Source: Malania oleifera (Eukaryota > Streptophyta > Magnoliopsida > Santalales > Ximeniaceae). Taken from it: a DNA stretch of 64,000 nucleotides. This document shows positions 11,240-24,352 of the stretch, piece after piece. The notes under the pieces were generated by a model. The model saw nothing but the letters and a program-made list of their open reading frames with translations, was not told where the DNA came from and made no database searches. Both the position numbers and the translations under genes were made by a program. The stretch covers positions 111,555,087 to 111,619,086 of the forward strand of contig NC_080423.1 in assembly GCF_029873635.1 (NCBI RefSeq), read 5' to 3'. The first letter of the stretch is position 1; the number at the start of each line of letters is the position of its first letter.

Positions 11240-13516
11240 TGTTGACCCTATGGGTCATATCCTGTTTTGATTATGACAAATACTCAGGTATTTAATGATT
11301 GCCAAGTTGATGTGCAGGTTTATCTTGGCAGTATCCTATGATGGCACTCAGAGACCCGGAGGAAAACGAAGACTCTGAAGACCCTTGATATAATTGATTT
11401 GTTGTAATTTATATTCGGGTCTATAATATTTAAGTAGGAAAGGTCTGTAATAGTAAATAGGTCTTTGGTTTGTAATAAGCTCACACACATCACATGCATG
11501 ATAATACATAAGCTCAAACAAACCATGAATGAGAAAATGACCATAGAAAGACCTTAGGGTGTAAAGGTCGACTGACACCTGACTTTTTCGGTGTCTTCAA
11601 ATTGGACCCCAAGTGCTTCTAGGACACTCATACTTTCACATATATTTGCTAGGCACTTAAATAGGGCTTTATTGTATTAAGACGGGACCGAAATGCACAC
11701 TCGCTGCACTTTCGGTCGATCGGCCAAATCAGTTCATTTTTGGCCTGGTCGACCGAACCATCCTCGGTTCAACTGTTGACCTAGGTCCCGGTCGACCGAG
11801 CCCTTACAGTTCATTTGACCCCGGTCGACCGAACCACCTGGGAGTCAACATTTTGACCTCCCGGTCGACCGACCAACTTTGTACTCCAACTACTTGGTCG
11901 ATCGAAAGGTCCTCGGGAGAATTCCCAGCGTTCTGGTCGACTGAACCATGCAGTTCAAAAAGGCCCGGTCGACCGAACCTCAGAAATTTGGAAAATCGCC
12001 TTGCCTCGGTCGACCGACCACTCAATTCAAAATACCCCTGGTCGACCGAGCCACTTGAGTCCTGGTCGACCGGACCTCTCGGGTTGCTCCTATTTTTTTT
12101 ACCGCGATTAAATGGTTTAAGCAGGGTTAAAATATTTGAAAGGTCATTAAACTTTCCTAATTATTCCAAATAGGTCCCCAACGGTTATATTTCAAGGGTT
12201 GTCTATAAATACCCCCTCATTTGAGATAATTAGCATTGGATTAAAAATATTGATTAAGAGAAATTCTCTGAAAATCCCAAATCCTATAATACTTATATCC
12301 AATCCCCATTCACTCCTGCTTACCTTCTTCGATTTCTTAAATTCTCTGTAAGTCGATTGAGTGTTTATATTTAATAGGTTTGCTCTCCTATTCATATTTG
12401 ATTGATTTATTTTCATTGAGAGCCAAACCTAAGTATTCTTAGAGACTTTGTTAATAAGTCTATCCTAAGAAGACTTTGATAGATCTTCTAAGATTTGCAC
12501 CTTCATTGCAACATCTTAAGAAGATTGTATTTGTTTTTGGTTGCAAAACATTTTCAAAATACTTTCAAATATCTAGTGTGCTTTGTCTTGATAAATCTTT
12601 GAAGAGATATTTGTTTGTGTGAGAAAAATCTTTGTTGCAATATTCATTGATTTATATCTTTAGTTGAATACAAAGATTAAACTCTTTTTGCAAACCAAAC
12701 TTATACATTGCTAGAACTTCATATACATATATGTATTGAGAAAACTTGTTGATTGAAATATATGAAGTTTGGATAATATCTTTGTTTGAGCACTTAGATT
12801 GAATACATCTTGTGATACAAAGATTGTAGTGTTCACATTCTCACGCACTGATTACAACGATAGTAAATCTATTTGAGAGTAGACATCTTAAACCACACTG
12901 AGCTTACATATTGAATCATATTGTGGTGTATGTGATATTGCGCGTATCTGGGTACACATCTGCTTTACTTGAAAGCTTATTCATTGTACCATTTGATTGT
13001 ATTTCAAATATTGTCTTATTTCCAGGCACGGGCCTAAAGAGGGAGACTAGCCCTGGAATAGTCCCGGATTGGCTTAGACCCGGTTAGGAAAGCTAGGTGT
13101 GTCGTCCTGTTAAGGCGTGTAGGTTGAGGTCAGCCCCGCTAATTGACCTAGTTAAGGTTGAGGTCAGCCCTGTGTTAATTTGACCTGGTTGTAAACAGTG
13201 ACGCTCCACCCTTAAGTGAGCCTTTAGTGGAATCCTCGAGCTTGCGAGCTAGAGGCGGGGACGTAGGCACAGTTGGCCGAACCCCGATAACATTTCGTGT
13301 GTTCATTTACATTTCCGCATTTTATATTTACCGCACATGTATGTTATGGGTGAATGATGCGTATAACTTAATTTCCACATTATATTTATCTACGCATTTG
13401 GAAATTGCATAGACTGACCATAGGTTGAGTATATATTGGTGTTGGATAGATTATCCTAGGAGAAAAAGTTTTAAATTCCAATTCACCCCCCTATTGCGAA
13501 TACACCAATTCTAACA
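11240..13516 (+). mobile_element. Solo LTR, SIRE-like Ty1/copia
   Basis: A 2277-base LTR runs from TGTTGACCC to CAATTCTAACA and is flanked by perfect 5-base duplications AGGAG (11235-11239, 13517-13521) inside B's leader. It has a palindrome array at 11710-12075, a TATA box (CTATAAATACC near 12202) and an AATTCACCCCC block near its end, typical of SIRE/Maximus-type copia LTRs. No internal region remains, so it is a solo LTR. It is related to LTR K at 36363-38330, which lies on the other strand. Confidence 0.85.
11710..12075 (+). promoter_or_regulatory. Array of GGTCGACCGA palindromes
   Basis: About ten copies of (C/T)GGTCGACCGA are spaced 23-45 bases apart, for example near 11746, 11790, 11822, 11862, 11967, 12007, 12040 and 12064. 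They lie about 130 bases upstream of the TATA box at 12202. Each is a palindrome centred on GTCGAC, as in the unrelated gypsy LTRs of this window. Confidence 0.8.
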
Positions 13517-14577
13517 AGGAGGTAGGAATTCTAACTGATTCCTATTCTATGTTTCAGAATGGAGCCCAAGGACAACAACTTGGATAGTGGCTCTAAGGAG
13601 ACTACGAGCAATGAGTCTCCTTCAGTGCCTCGAGGGCTGACGAGGCAGGTTATACGGGAGATCGGATGTAGTGTTAGGAGATGTGAACGTTCTCCTATTG
13701 CTGCGAGGTGTACCATTGAAAGGTTCACACGTATGCACCCTCCAACGATTTCATAAGGACTCGATCCGATGATAGCAGAGGACTGGGTCTAGAAGATCGA
13801 AAGGATTCTGGAGGTCCTACACTGCACAGATAAGCAGAGAGTCCTTTATGCCACCTTCCAGCTATCTGGGGAGGTCGGGCGATGGTGGATTGCGGTGAGT
13901 CTGCTGGAGAAGCAGAGAGCCGATCCTACAGAGATGACACGGAGCTGCTTGAAGGAAGTGTTCTTTGAGAGATACTTCCCGGCCTCCACACGTGATGTTA
14001 AGGTGGATGAGTTCTCTGTTTTGACACAGGGAGATATGATGCTGCAGGGGTATGCTGCTCGGTATATAGAGCTATCCCGTTTCGCTCCGTGCCTAATCTT
14101 GAACGAGTAAGAGAAGATTCAGAGGTTTGAGAAGGACCTAAGGAAAGACATCCACAAATTAGTGGGTATGCTGCAGATCCATGAGTTTTCAGTTTTGGTG
14201 GATAAGGCCACTGTGATCAAGACCGACATCCGAGAGGATGAGGTGGACCAAAAACCGAAGAAGAGGCTAGTGTCATCAGGTTCTCGTTAGGGATCATGGA
14301 AGAAGAGGAACCATGGCTTGAGTTACCGCTAGAATACCGTCAGGGTTCTCAAGTGGATTAGTCACGCGATTGTTGTATCAGATGCCATAGATGGCATAAA
14401 GGTGAGTGCCGGTCATTTGGGGGTAATTGTTACACTTGTAGAAAATTAGGCCACATGACTTGTGACTGCCGCGCACCGAAGAGAGACACACCTACATCCA
14501 GTGTGAACATAGGTAGCAATCAGATACATCGGGGGACCATCCAAGCAAACACAGCTCCGAAGAGGGTATATTCTCTT
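13517..14577 (+). mobile_element. gag region of chromovirus B
   Basis: Gag-like reading frames begin at the ATG near 13559 (MEPKDN) and share FQLSGEVGRWW and RFTRMHPP with element A's gag. A nucleocapsid zinc knuckle of CCHC type lies near 14430-14465 (GHMTCDC). It is broken and is interrupted at 14578 by LTR C. Confidence 0.85.
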
Positions 14578-15029
14578 TGTAGTGACCCGAAGAATAATAA
14601 CATTTTAATAATAAGAGGGAGAGAAAATAGATATAGAAATAGAAGGAGACCGCAAACTTCGTCGACGAACACAGGGTTTCGTCGACGAAGGCTTCAAGGA
14701 TTTCGTCGATGAGAAAATACCGAGAAGGGTTCTGAGGCAGCCTGAATTTCATCGACAAATACAGGGTCTCATGTTGCGGGAAATTGCCAAGCTTCGTCGA
14801 CGAACATAGGGTTTCGTCAACGAAGGCTTCAAGGATTTCATCGACGAACACAGGGCTTCGTCGACGAGAAAATACCGAAAAGGGTTCTGAGGCAGCCTGA
14901 ATTTCGTCGACGAATATAGGGTCTCGTCAACAAAATTTGTGAAGGACTCGTCAACGAAGAACAAGCTCATCGACGAAATCCCTTGTTTTATATATACGAA
15001 AATCCGTGAATTATTTCATTTTTAAGAAA

Positions 15030-15067
<38 letters not shown>

Positions 15068-15720
15068 ACGACTCTCTCTCCCTTCTCTCTTCATTTCTGG
15101 CCCCACCAGTTGCCAGATCGACGATCCGAAGCTACCACGACGCTCCTGGTGGAATTCTCTACAAGTGTTCCGGAGCGGATCATCGAGAAAATGAAGTTGG
15201 ATTTCATCCCAAATTCAGGGTAAGGTCTTTTATTGAGTTTTTGACTTTCTGATAGTTATAGGAAATGATGTAGACTAAGAAATACTGATGTTTTGTTCTG
15301 GGATATTGTCTTTTCAGGATGTTGAGTTAGGAATCCTGCGGGTATAGAGCCAGATTTTTTATAGGTGCTTTTCAAAGTTGAGGTAAGGGAAATATGCTAT
15401 GTTAGGAGTTTTTGTAATGATATTAAAGATTTTATAAATGCATAACTACACCATTTTACTATACAGAATTTCTAGAATATGAGTTTGAAACAGTATTTGT
15501 TTTAGCATATGAGTTTAAATGCTTGTGTGGCCTGAGTAAATTTTTATGAGACGAAGAAATTTATACAGTTATTATAATATATCATACTAAACTGAATTGA
15601 GGGATGGCGATACGTAACGCCTCAATCTCAGTGAGAGATTATACAGATAAGGATATACATATACAGAGAAATTTACATGCATATACAGTTTTTATACGAG
15701 TAGTTTCATGAACAGATATT

Positions 15721-15752
<32 letters not shown>

Positions 15753-16769
15753 CATGTATGCATATTTATTCAGATCAGTATGTGTATCACACTTTTATAC
15801 AGAATGTTATATATACAGAGATTACAACAATTACAGTACAGAAAGAAGGAGTTACGGTAATTTTGGAAACATGATGAAAACAGTAAAAGAGTATATATGT
15901 ATATAAGTATATAGTATCAGATCCCTGAGGAAAGATACACAAACAGATACAGATTACAGAGCACGATACCGTTGCTAGATACAGATAGAGTGCAACCACA
16001 TATCTCAGATAGTATGTGGGTACCGTCAGCCGTGCTCGGAGAGTATGTAGCTCCCCAGTACACTGGGTTGAGGGGGCCGGTTTGACGAGGTAGTAGCCAG
16101 TCCCGAGCTTAGGAGAGGATGCAGTTTGGCCGAGCTAAGGTAGTGTAGAGTATGATGACTTATCTGGAGGGCTGACCAGATAGAGTCCCACCTACGGGCC
16201 GCACAACCTTGTCATGAGGGGTCAAATCATTACGTACAGAGTCCCAGGGAATAAGTACAGTTATATCTATATGTATACAGTTTTACAATATATGATGAGT
16301 ATAGTATGGTATTATCAGTATGAAAAGTAGAAAATACAGACAATACAATACATTTTTAATTGAGCAAGAAAGATATGTTTTATAGATTATTTATTGCATT
16401 ACAGTTTAGTTGCTATTTTTAAGTATTCTTAACTTAGTTGCCACACATTAGTAATAGCATATTTCCACTTACTGAGCGTCGACTCACCCCATTATTTTAC
16501 CATTTTTCAGGTGAGCCAATTAGGCGAGCAGATCAGGCTTGCGGATAGAAAGTAGTTAGATCACCCTGGTTATAGGGTGAGTTTTTGTCAGAGCTGTATA
16601 TCTTTTTAAGTAGATGACACTAGAGGGATATTTTTGTATGGTTGGTATATTCTGGATTCTGGTATTGTACAGTTTATGTATAAATGGTTTTATGATTTGT
16701 GTTTCTGCTGCGTAGGAATGTTTATTGTATATATAAAAAAAAATGATAAGAATTTTGGAGGTCGTTACA
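14578..16769 (+). mobile_element. Solo LTR C (chromovirus-type)
   Basis: This 2192-base LTR runs from TGTAGTGACCC to GGTCGTTACA and sits between B's zinc knuckle and protease. CTTT-like target sequence is on both sides. Inside are the densest GTCGAC palindrome array (14655-14975), a TATA-like TTTATATATACG near 14988, a CT run at 15030-15066, CAGGGTAAGG near 15220, TACCGTTGC near 15969, GGGCCGCACAACC near 16197 and a variant of the inverted-repeat motif (TGAG-N6-CTCA) at 16473-16486. Confidence 0.8.
14655..14975 (+). promoter_or_regulatory. GTCGAC palindrome array of LTR C
   Basis: About eleven exact or near copies of TTCGTCGACGAA are spread over 320 bases, with fillers such as ACACAGGG and GGCTTCAAGGA repeating in register. 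They end just before the TATA-like box. The register implies tandem duplication of a longer unit of about 150-170 bases. Confidence 0.75.
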
Positions 16770-19561
16770 CTTTTACTCCAACAGATGCTGACCGTGCGGG
16801 GAATGTAGTGACAGATATTATTGCTTTCAAATAGAGTTGTTGTTTTATTTGATTCAGATGCAACCCACTCTTTTGTATCTATGAGCTTCGTAAAGCTGTG
16901 TGGAGTTGAGACCCAAGTTATGAATAAGGGGTTATCTGTAGCTACACTGTCTGGAAGTGTAATATCCTATAAGAGGATGTTGGGAGGCTACCCAATGGAA
17001 ATTCAGGGAAGGCTGCTACTGGTGAATCTTGTGGTGTACGATATGTCTAGTTTTGACATCATACTGGGGATGGATTGGTTATCCTCCAGTTATACTGTGA
17101 TCAACTGCCAAGGAAATACGATAGTATTCAGACCTCTTGGGGAGCAGGAGTATGAGTTTGTAGGATCGTGTGTGCGTTCGACGCCACAAATTCTATCAGC
17201 ATTACTATTGGACGGATTTTAGGGGTACATAGCTTGCGTGAAGGAACCACCACGGGATGAGTTGAAGCTCGAGGATATTCGAGTAGTTAACAAGTTCCTG
17301 GATGTATTTCCAGAAGACTTACCCAATTTACCTCCAGATCGTGAGGTGGAGTTTGTGATAGAGTTGCTGCCTGGAAAGGCACCGATCTCTAAAGCTTTAT
17401 ACCGGATGGCTCCAGCAAAACTTCAGGATTTGAAGGAGCAATTGTAGGAATTACTGGACAAGGGCTTTATTCGACTTAGTGTTTCACCATGGGGAGCTCC
17501 ATTTTTTTTTGTAAAGAAGAAGGACGGGTCGATGTGCATGTGCATTGATTACCGTGAGATCAACAAGGTGACTGTGAAGAATTATTACCCATTGACTCAT
17601 ATCGATGATCTCTTTGACCAGTTACAGGAGATGCAGGTCTTTTCAAAGATTGACGTACGGTCAGGGTATCATCAAGTGAGGGTTAGATCTGAGGATGTTG
17701 CGAAGAGTGCTTTACAAACTAGATACGACCACTACGATTTCTTAGTCATACCTTTTGGGTTGACGAATGCTCTGGCAGTGTTTATGGATCTGATGAATAG
17801 GGTTTTTCATGAGTACCTGGACCAGTTTTTAGTGGTATTTATCGACGATATTCTGGTATATTCGAGGAGTCCGGAAGAGCACGAAAATCATCTGAGGTTG
17901 GTGCTATAGATTCTGCAAGAGAGGAAACTATATGCCAAGCTGAAGAAATGTGGGTTCTGGTTGAATCAGGTCGCATTTTTGGGCCATGTGGTGTCTAAGG
18001 GTGGTATCTTAGTTGATCCTAGCAATATTAAAGTTGTGGTCGATGGGGTGAGACCGAAGAGTGTGTAGGAGGTTCAGAGTTTTCTGAGGCTGGCGGGTTA
18101 TTATCGTCAGTTCATGGAGGGATTCTCTAAGTTGTCTAGGCCTTTAACACGATTGACCAGGAAGGGTGTGAAGTTTGATTGGACCAAAGATTGTGAGTGG
18201 TGTTTCCAGGAGTTGAAACAGAGACTGGTTACTGCTCCAGTCTTGACCATTCCTTCTGGGGATGGCGATTTTGTGATCTATAGAGACACATCTATGAAGG
18301 GTTTGGGATGTGTGCTTATGAAATGGGGTAAGGTAATAGCTTATGATTCTTGGCAACTCAAAGAATACGAGAAGAATTATCCTAAGCATGATCTGGAATT
18401 GGGTGTTGTAGTTTATGCACTGAAGATCTGGCGACACTACTTGTATGGTGTTCAATGCAAGATTTTCACTAACCACAAAAGCCCCAGGTACTTTTTCACA
18501 CAGAAGGAGTTGAACATGAGGTAAAGATGGTGGCTTGAGCTGATCAAAGACTACAATTGCACCATTAGTTATCACCCGAGGAAATCTAACGTAGTAGTTG
18601 ATGTGCTAAGTCAGAAGTTGGAGCATGCGGCAATATCTGCATTTGTGGTTCAGCATCATATCCGACGGGATCTGGAAAGCCTTGGCATAGAGTTTGTGGC
18701 CGGAGATCATCGGGATTTCATTGTTAGTTTGGTGATCCAACCGACTTTGTTTAAACGTATTAAAGCCGTGCAGGCTAGTGATGCAGAGTTAGTTGAGATT
18801 ATGGAGAAAGTGTAGCAGGGGTTGGCTACGGATTTTAACATCTCTGAGGGAGGAGTGTTGAGGTTTGGAATCAGGCTGTGTGTTCCAAACGACGACGAGA
18901 TCAGAAGTACGACTATAGAGGAAGCGCATCGTTCTTTATGTATGATACATCCTAGTAGCACGAAGATGTATCGGGATTTGTGCGAGACCTTCTGGTGGAG
19001 TGGTATGAAAATGGAGATTGCTCGGTTCGTGGAGTAATGTCTGATGTGTTAGTAGGTGAAAGCTGAACATTAGAGGCTGGCAGGGTCGTTACAACCCTTA
19101 GTTATTCCAGAGTGGAAATGGGAGCACATTTCCATGGAATTTGTTACCGGATTGCCGCTAGTGCTTCATGGGCAAAATTCCTTTTGGGTAATCATGGACA
19201 GGTTGATGAAATCTGCTCACTTTGTACCGATGAAGGTTAACTACTCTTTGAGTAAGCTAGCAAACTTGTACGTGCATGAGATAGTTAGAATCCACAGGGT
19301 ACCAGTGTCCATTGTTTCAGATCGAGACCCAAGGTTTACCTCTAAATTCTGGAAGAGCTTGCACAAAGCACTGCGGACGAAGTTTACTTTCAATACAGCA
19401 TTCCACCCCCAAACTAATGGATGGTCGGAGAGAACAATACAGATTTTGGAGGATATGTTACGAGCTTGTGTGTTAGACTTCGGTGGTGGTTGAATTCAGT
19501 TTTTGCCACTAGTAGAGTTTTCCTATAATAATAGCTTCCAGGCTAGTATCGGGATGACACC
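16770..19561 (+). mobile_element. Protease to integrase region of chromovirus B
   Basis: Domains in order are: retropepsin-like protease (about 16820-17220), reverse transcriptase (about 17280-18060, with FIDDILVYS near 17840), RNase H (about 18230-18540), and integrase zinc finger and core (about 18900-19560, with WKWEHISMEFVTGLP near 19116). It aligns with 41570-44360 of element A. The region is broken and carries no intact polyprotein. Confidence 0.9.
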
Positions 19562-22159
19562 TGTAACGCCCCGAACCCTTAAACCCGGGTCCGGCGCATT
19601 AAACCTGATAAAATCCCGATAATCCATAATATATGCAGTGGAAAACATAAACATAATCTCCATATAACATAATACCAGAGTTTACTAATTCTAACTATAA
19701 TCCACAATAAATCATCCATCATCTGCATTTCCATAAATCTACATAGCTCCCAAAACATTTCAGTATTTTCACAATTATTCCTTACTCAACAGCCTTAAAA
19801 CATAAAGACATAAAACATAAATATTTACATTTCCCAAAATTAACATCGAAATATACCATTTTCTTTTTCTATTTTCCACTAATGCTATAAAAACCTTGAG
19901 CTTTCAAAGCTCGATCTCGAGGAAACCCTGAAAAATGATAAATTCATATTCGGGTGAGACACATCTCAGTAAGGGAAGAAACGATATATTAAAACGGCGT
20001 GTGACTAACATGAAGTTTATAAATATAATTTTAATAACATTTGCAAAACATTATCATAACACTGAAATCATTCTTTGAACCTAACCAAACACATGCAAAA
20101 GATTTAACCCACGAGATTACCTGAAGATAGGGGTGATTACCCGCCCATACAAGTAGCACCCCTTCATTCTAATACTTAGGTAACCCTAGGGTTGCTACTG
20201 AAGCATACCAGTGCACTCACCTTACTCAGTAAGCCCTCAAGTATTGGATTGATCTCGTACTCACAAAGTTCAAACAAAGGTTTACTGGTGAAAGCTCCCA
20301 AGAATAGGGAAATCTACCCGCTCATACAAGTAGTTTTCCTCTGCTCTAGCACATTATGCAGCTTACTGTTACACCTGATACAACTAGGGCACTCGCCTTT
20401 CTCAGCAAGTCCTCCGGCGAAGAGTTTGCCTCGCCCAAACGTAACATGTTCTACTAGCATAAATACTGCTAATACCATAATACATTATTCTTCCTGTCAT
20501 TGTTCAACCATTCACCTATGTTCATGTTCATAACTTTAACGTTTCACTTCATTTTACTTTAAGTGACTCTTTCCCATTTTACATTTTTCATATTTCACAT
20601 TTCATTTTCATTTCATTCATTTCCATTATCATTTCATTTCATTACATACCTAGCATCTTTCAGCTGTTTTACCCAGCATCTTTTAGCTGCTTTACCCATC
20701 ATTTTTCAGCTGTTATACATTTACCTAACATCTTTCAACTATTTTACCTAATATTTTCAGCTGTTACACATTTACCCAGCATCTTTCAGCTGTTTTACCC
20801 AACATTTTTCAGCTATTTACCCAACATTTTTCAGCTGTTTACATAGTAGCATTAACACACACAAGCAACATAATCCATATCATGTTTTATTCACAATGCA
20901 TTACTTACTTAACCTGCATCTTATACATTTAACATATATTTCCACACAACATTCTTATTTACTCGTGCCACACAATTTAGTAATAAAATTCATACACCGA
21001 GTGTAAATAAGTCAACCAACATTTAATGTTTATATACTGAAAATACCTTTGATTCCTTACATAATTACCTTGAAAATATTTTTCCACTTTCATCAGTTCA
21101 TTTTCACATATACATATCTAATACACAGCCATAAACTCAAAAATAATATTATTTAAAAAGTTGACATTTTAAACCCATACCGAAACATATACACGTACAT
21201 ATAACACAATTTCTTTCTCATTAAATACATAAAAATTCTAATTTAATATATATTTTTTCCCTTACCTGATTTCTTGAACTACGTCAATAGGGACCCCGAA
21301 AAATACCTACGGTGCTCACCCAGGCCCTGAATTAAAAATCCTAATTCCATTAAATTAATCCTAAATAAAATATTATTTTAATATTTCCTAGGCCCTTAAA
21401 TTCTAACAAAATAAATATATCCTTCAATATAACCAAATTACCAAATTTCTCAAATGTCACTCTCGCTTTGGAGTGGGGCCTAGAAAACCCCAATTGAAAC
21501 TTTACTTATGTTAAAATGACGACAATCACGACTATGACACCATGGTAGTGTCTGATCGTCGATTTAACAGCAGATTTAATAAGAAATTGAGAAATTATGG
21601 GAAAATTACCTTACCCTAGGAATGATGCCTACGTTGTTCCCACGACAAATCTGTTCCAATGGAAATGTCGGTGGAGGAATTAGGAATCCAACGGCACCTT
21701 CTATTTCCCGATCGGTCGAATATCCATCGATAAATAAGGGAGAAGAGAGAGGTGGAGATGGAGAGGCAACGGAGAGCGCAGAGCACAAAGAGAGAAGGAG
21801 AGACGCGCCAGTTATTTCAGGAAACTGAAAGCTTCTTGAAGATGTTTTTCTTCTTTTTTTCCTTTTTTTTCTTTACTTACTTAACTTAACTTAACTTACA
21901 TATACTTATATATATATATATATATATATAATCACCATTTTACTTTACTTAATTAATTCAAGTTAATAATGTTTAACTAATTAATTACTAATAAATAATT
22001 TTAATTTAATTATTTTTTTCTATTCCCTTTATTTGTTTATTTAATAAATCAATTTAATAATGTTTAACTAATTAATTGATTAATATTTTTAATTAATTAA
22101 TAATTTTATTATTATTACTTTTTTATTTAATAACTCTCTTTTTTTCCCAGGTTATTACA
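19562..22159 (-). mobile_element. Solo LTR D
   Basis: This 2598-base LTR is inserted in B's integrase on the minus strand. In its own direction it runs from TGTAATAACC to GGGGCGTTACA. Target copies are ACACC (19557-19561) and GCACC (22160-22164). Reverse-orientation marks include the inverted repeat TGAGATGTGTCTCA (19955-19968), CTTACTGAGTAAG (20221-20233), a CAGCTG-rich minisatellite (20640-20840) and a TA repeat. No coding region is present. Confidence 0.8.
20640..20840. repeat. Minisatellite in LTR D
   Basis: About eight units of 20-28 bases read ACCCAGCATCTTTCAGCTGTTTT with drift. The core CAGCTG recurs in most units. The array is private to this LTR. Confidence 0.8.
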
Positions 22160-22195
22160 GCACCGTTCGAGGCTCTGTATGGTCGAAGGTGTCAG

Positions 22196-22990
22196 TATGA
22201 CGACCTGCTTAATTTTCCACCCCCTTTTTTTAAAAAAAATAAAATAAAATAAAATCAATATCATAAATCCCAGCTCAGCAGATCATAATACACCTGCATC
22301 TGTGGGTACCAGGGATAAATCAGAACATAACACGGAAGCCTAAGCTGCTGGAAACATATAATCACAATATTGCAAATACAAAACATCCATCATATTACTA
22401 CAAATACCAGAGTCACTACATCCACTGTATCTCAATATATACATCCCAGAATAACAAATTTTAGGGACACTTCCTATAAAAATCTATCTGTCCCTACAAA
22501 ACTACCCTTCAAAAAGGGCAGACAACAGTTTTAACTCAACGGGGCTTTTCCCATTCTCCTATCTGGAGCTCCTGTAAAGTTTATAAAATTTTGGGGTGAG
22601 ACACCTCTCAGTAAGGGAAATAAACTAATACCAGTGTGTGACAACATGAGTATTTCGTGTTCTACATATACCATACATAATATATTCAATAACTGTTTTG
22701 TCAAATCTGGAAAAACATACATATATCAAATCATGGTAGAACATACTGCATTTTCATAAACAAATCTCATCTCATATAATAATAATAACATAAAACATTT
22801 TTGGTAGGTTAGCTGGCTGTTGTCATGTATTACCCCCACATGACTGGGTTGTGTGGCCCGAAAGCGGGACCTGACAATGATTGGCTGACCACTGCCAAGT
22901 TAAAAGCACAGTTTGTAAGTCTGATGGGTCTGCCTGACCTAGTCCGTACACTAGGGGCGCTCACACACATCTTAAAAACCACATCGACAA
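22196..22990 (-). mobile_element. LTR E, 3' part
   Basis: On the minus strand this is the end of an LTR finishing in GCAGGTCGTCATA, beside target copy GTCAG at 22191-22195. It contains the inverted repeat TGAGAGGTGTCTCA (22596-22609), ACTCTGGTAT near 22408 and the block GGGCCACACAACCC near 22850. The remaining part is at 26820-27624, on the other side of element F. Confidence 0.78.
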
Positions 22991-23984
22991 TGGTTGATTG
23001 TGAGCATGTGTGCTGGACTTTGGAGGTCGTTGGATACAGTATTTGCCACTGGTTGAGTTTACGTATAACAACAGCTACTAGGCCAGCATTGGGATGGCAC
23101 CATATGAGGCACTGTATGGCAGGAGGTGCCGATCCCCATTGTACTGGGATGAGGTTGGTGAGAGACAGGTATTGGGGCTAGAGCTGATACAGCAGATTCA
23201 GGATAAAGTCAGACTCATCAGAGACAGGATCAGGACAGCGCAGAGCCGGCAGAAGAGTTATGCTGATACTCGTCGGCGAGAATTGGAGTTTGACACAGGA
23301 GATCACGTATTCCTGAAGGTGGCACCGCAGAAAGGTGTTATGAGGTACGGGAGGAAGGGTAAGCTGAGCCCTAGGTATATTGGACCATTCGAGATTCTTG
23401 AGAGAGTGGGTCCAGTTGCCTATCGTTTGGCATTACCACCGGTCCTATCTAGGATCCATGACGTATTCCACGTTTCTATGCTGAGGAAATACGTCCCAGA
23501 CCCCTTCCATGTGATCAGATATGAGGCACTGCAGTTGGGTGATACTTTAGCTTATGAGGAAGTGCCAGTGCAGATTCTTGACTGGAAGGAACAGGAGCTA
23601 CGCACGAAGAAGATTCCACTGGTAAAAGTTCTATGGCGTAACCATGCTGTTGAGGAGGCTTCCTGGGAACTAGAGGATCAGATGCGCCAGAGATATCCGC
23701 ACTTATTCGGTGGAGTTAGAGCTGAGCCAGTCATGTGAATGGAATAGTATTGTAGTTTTTATTTGTATAGTATAACGTAAGATAAATAGAATTTTTAGTT
23801 TTGAAAAGTGAATGGTTTTGGAAAAATTTTGAATAGTTGTAATCTCCCAGAATCGTCGTTGTAACCACGGTATTCCTCCGCCATAAGTGAGGGTAATCAA
23901 TAAAAATTGAAAGTGTTTTCACTAAGAAAGGGAAACAGGGGAATGACAAATTTCGAGGACGAAATTTTTATAAGGAGGGGAGAA

Positions 23985-24269
23985 TGTAAAAACCCCAAAA
24001 AGAGATATAAAAGATTAATAAAATGATTCCAAAAAAATAAAAAAAAATAAAAAAATAAAAAAATAAGAAAATTAAATTAAATTAAATTAAAATTTTTTTT
24101 TAAAAAAATATTAATTAATTAATTAATTAGACGAATTTAAAAATAAAAGGAAAAAAAATTAATTGATTAAAATTAATTTTTTTTATTAAAAAAAATATTA
24201 TTAATATTAATTAAATATTATTATTATTATATTTATCCTCCTGAAGCTTCAACAAGCTTCAGGAGATTC

Positions 24270-24352
<83 letters not shown>

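Noticed and set aside
23094-23738. Uninterrupted 214-residue ORF as a possible host chromodomain gene
   Set aside because: It is followed directly by a purine tract and LTR, and continues the integrase frame of element F.
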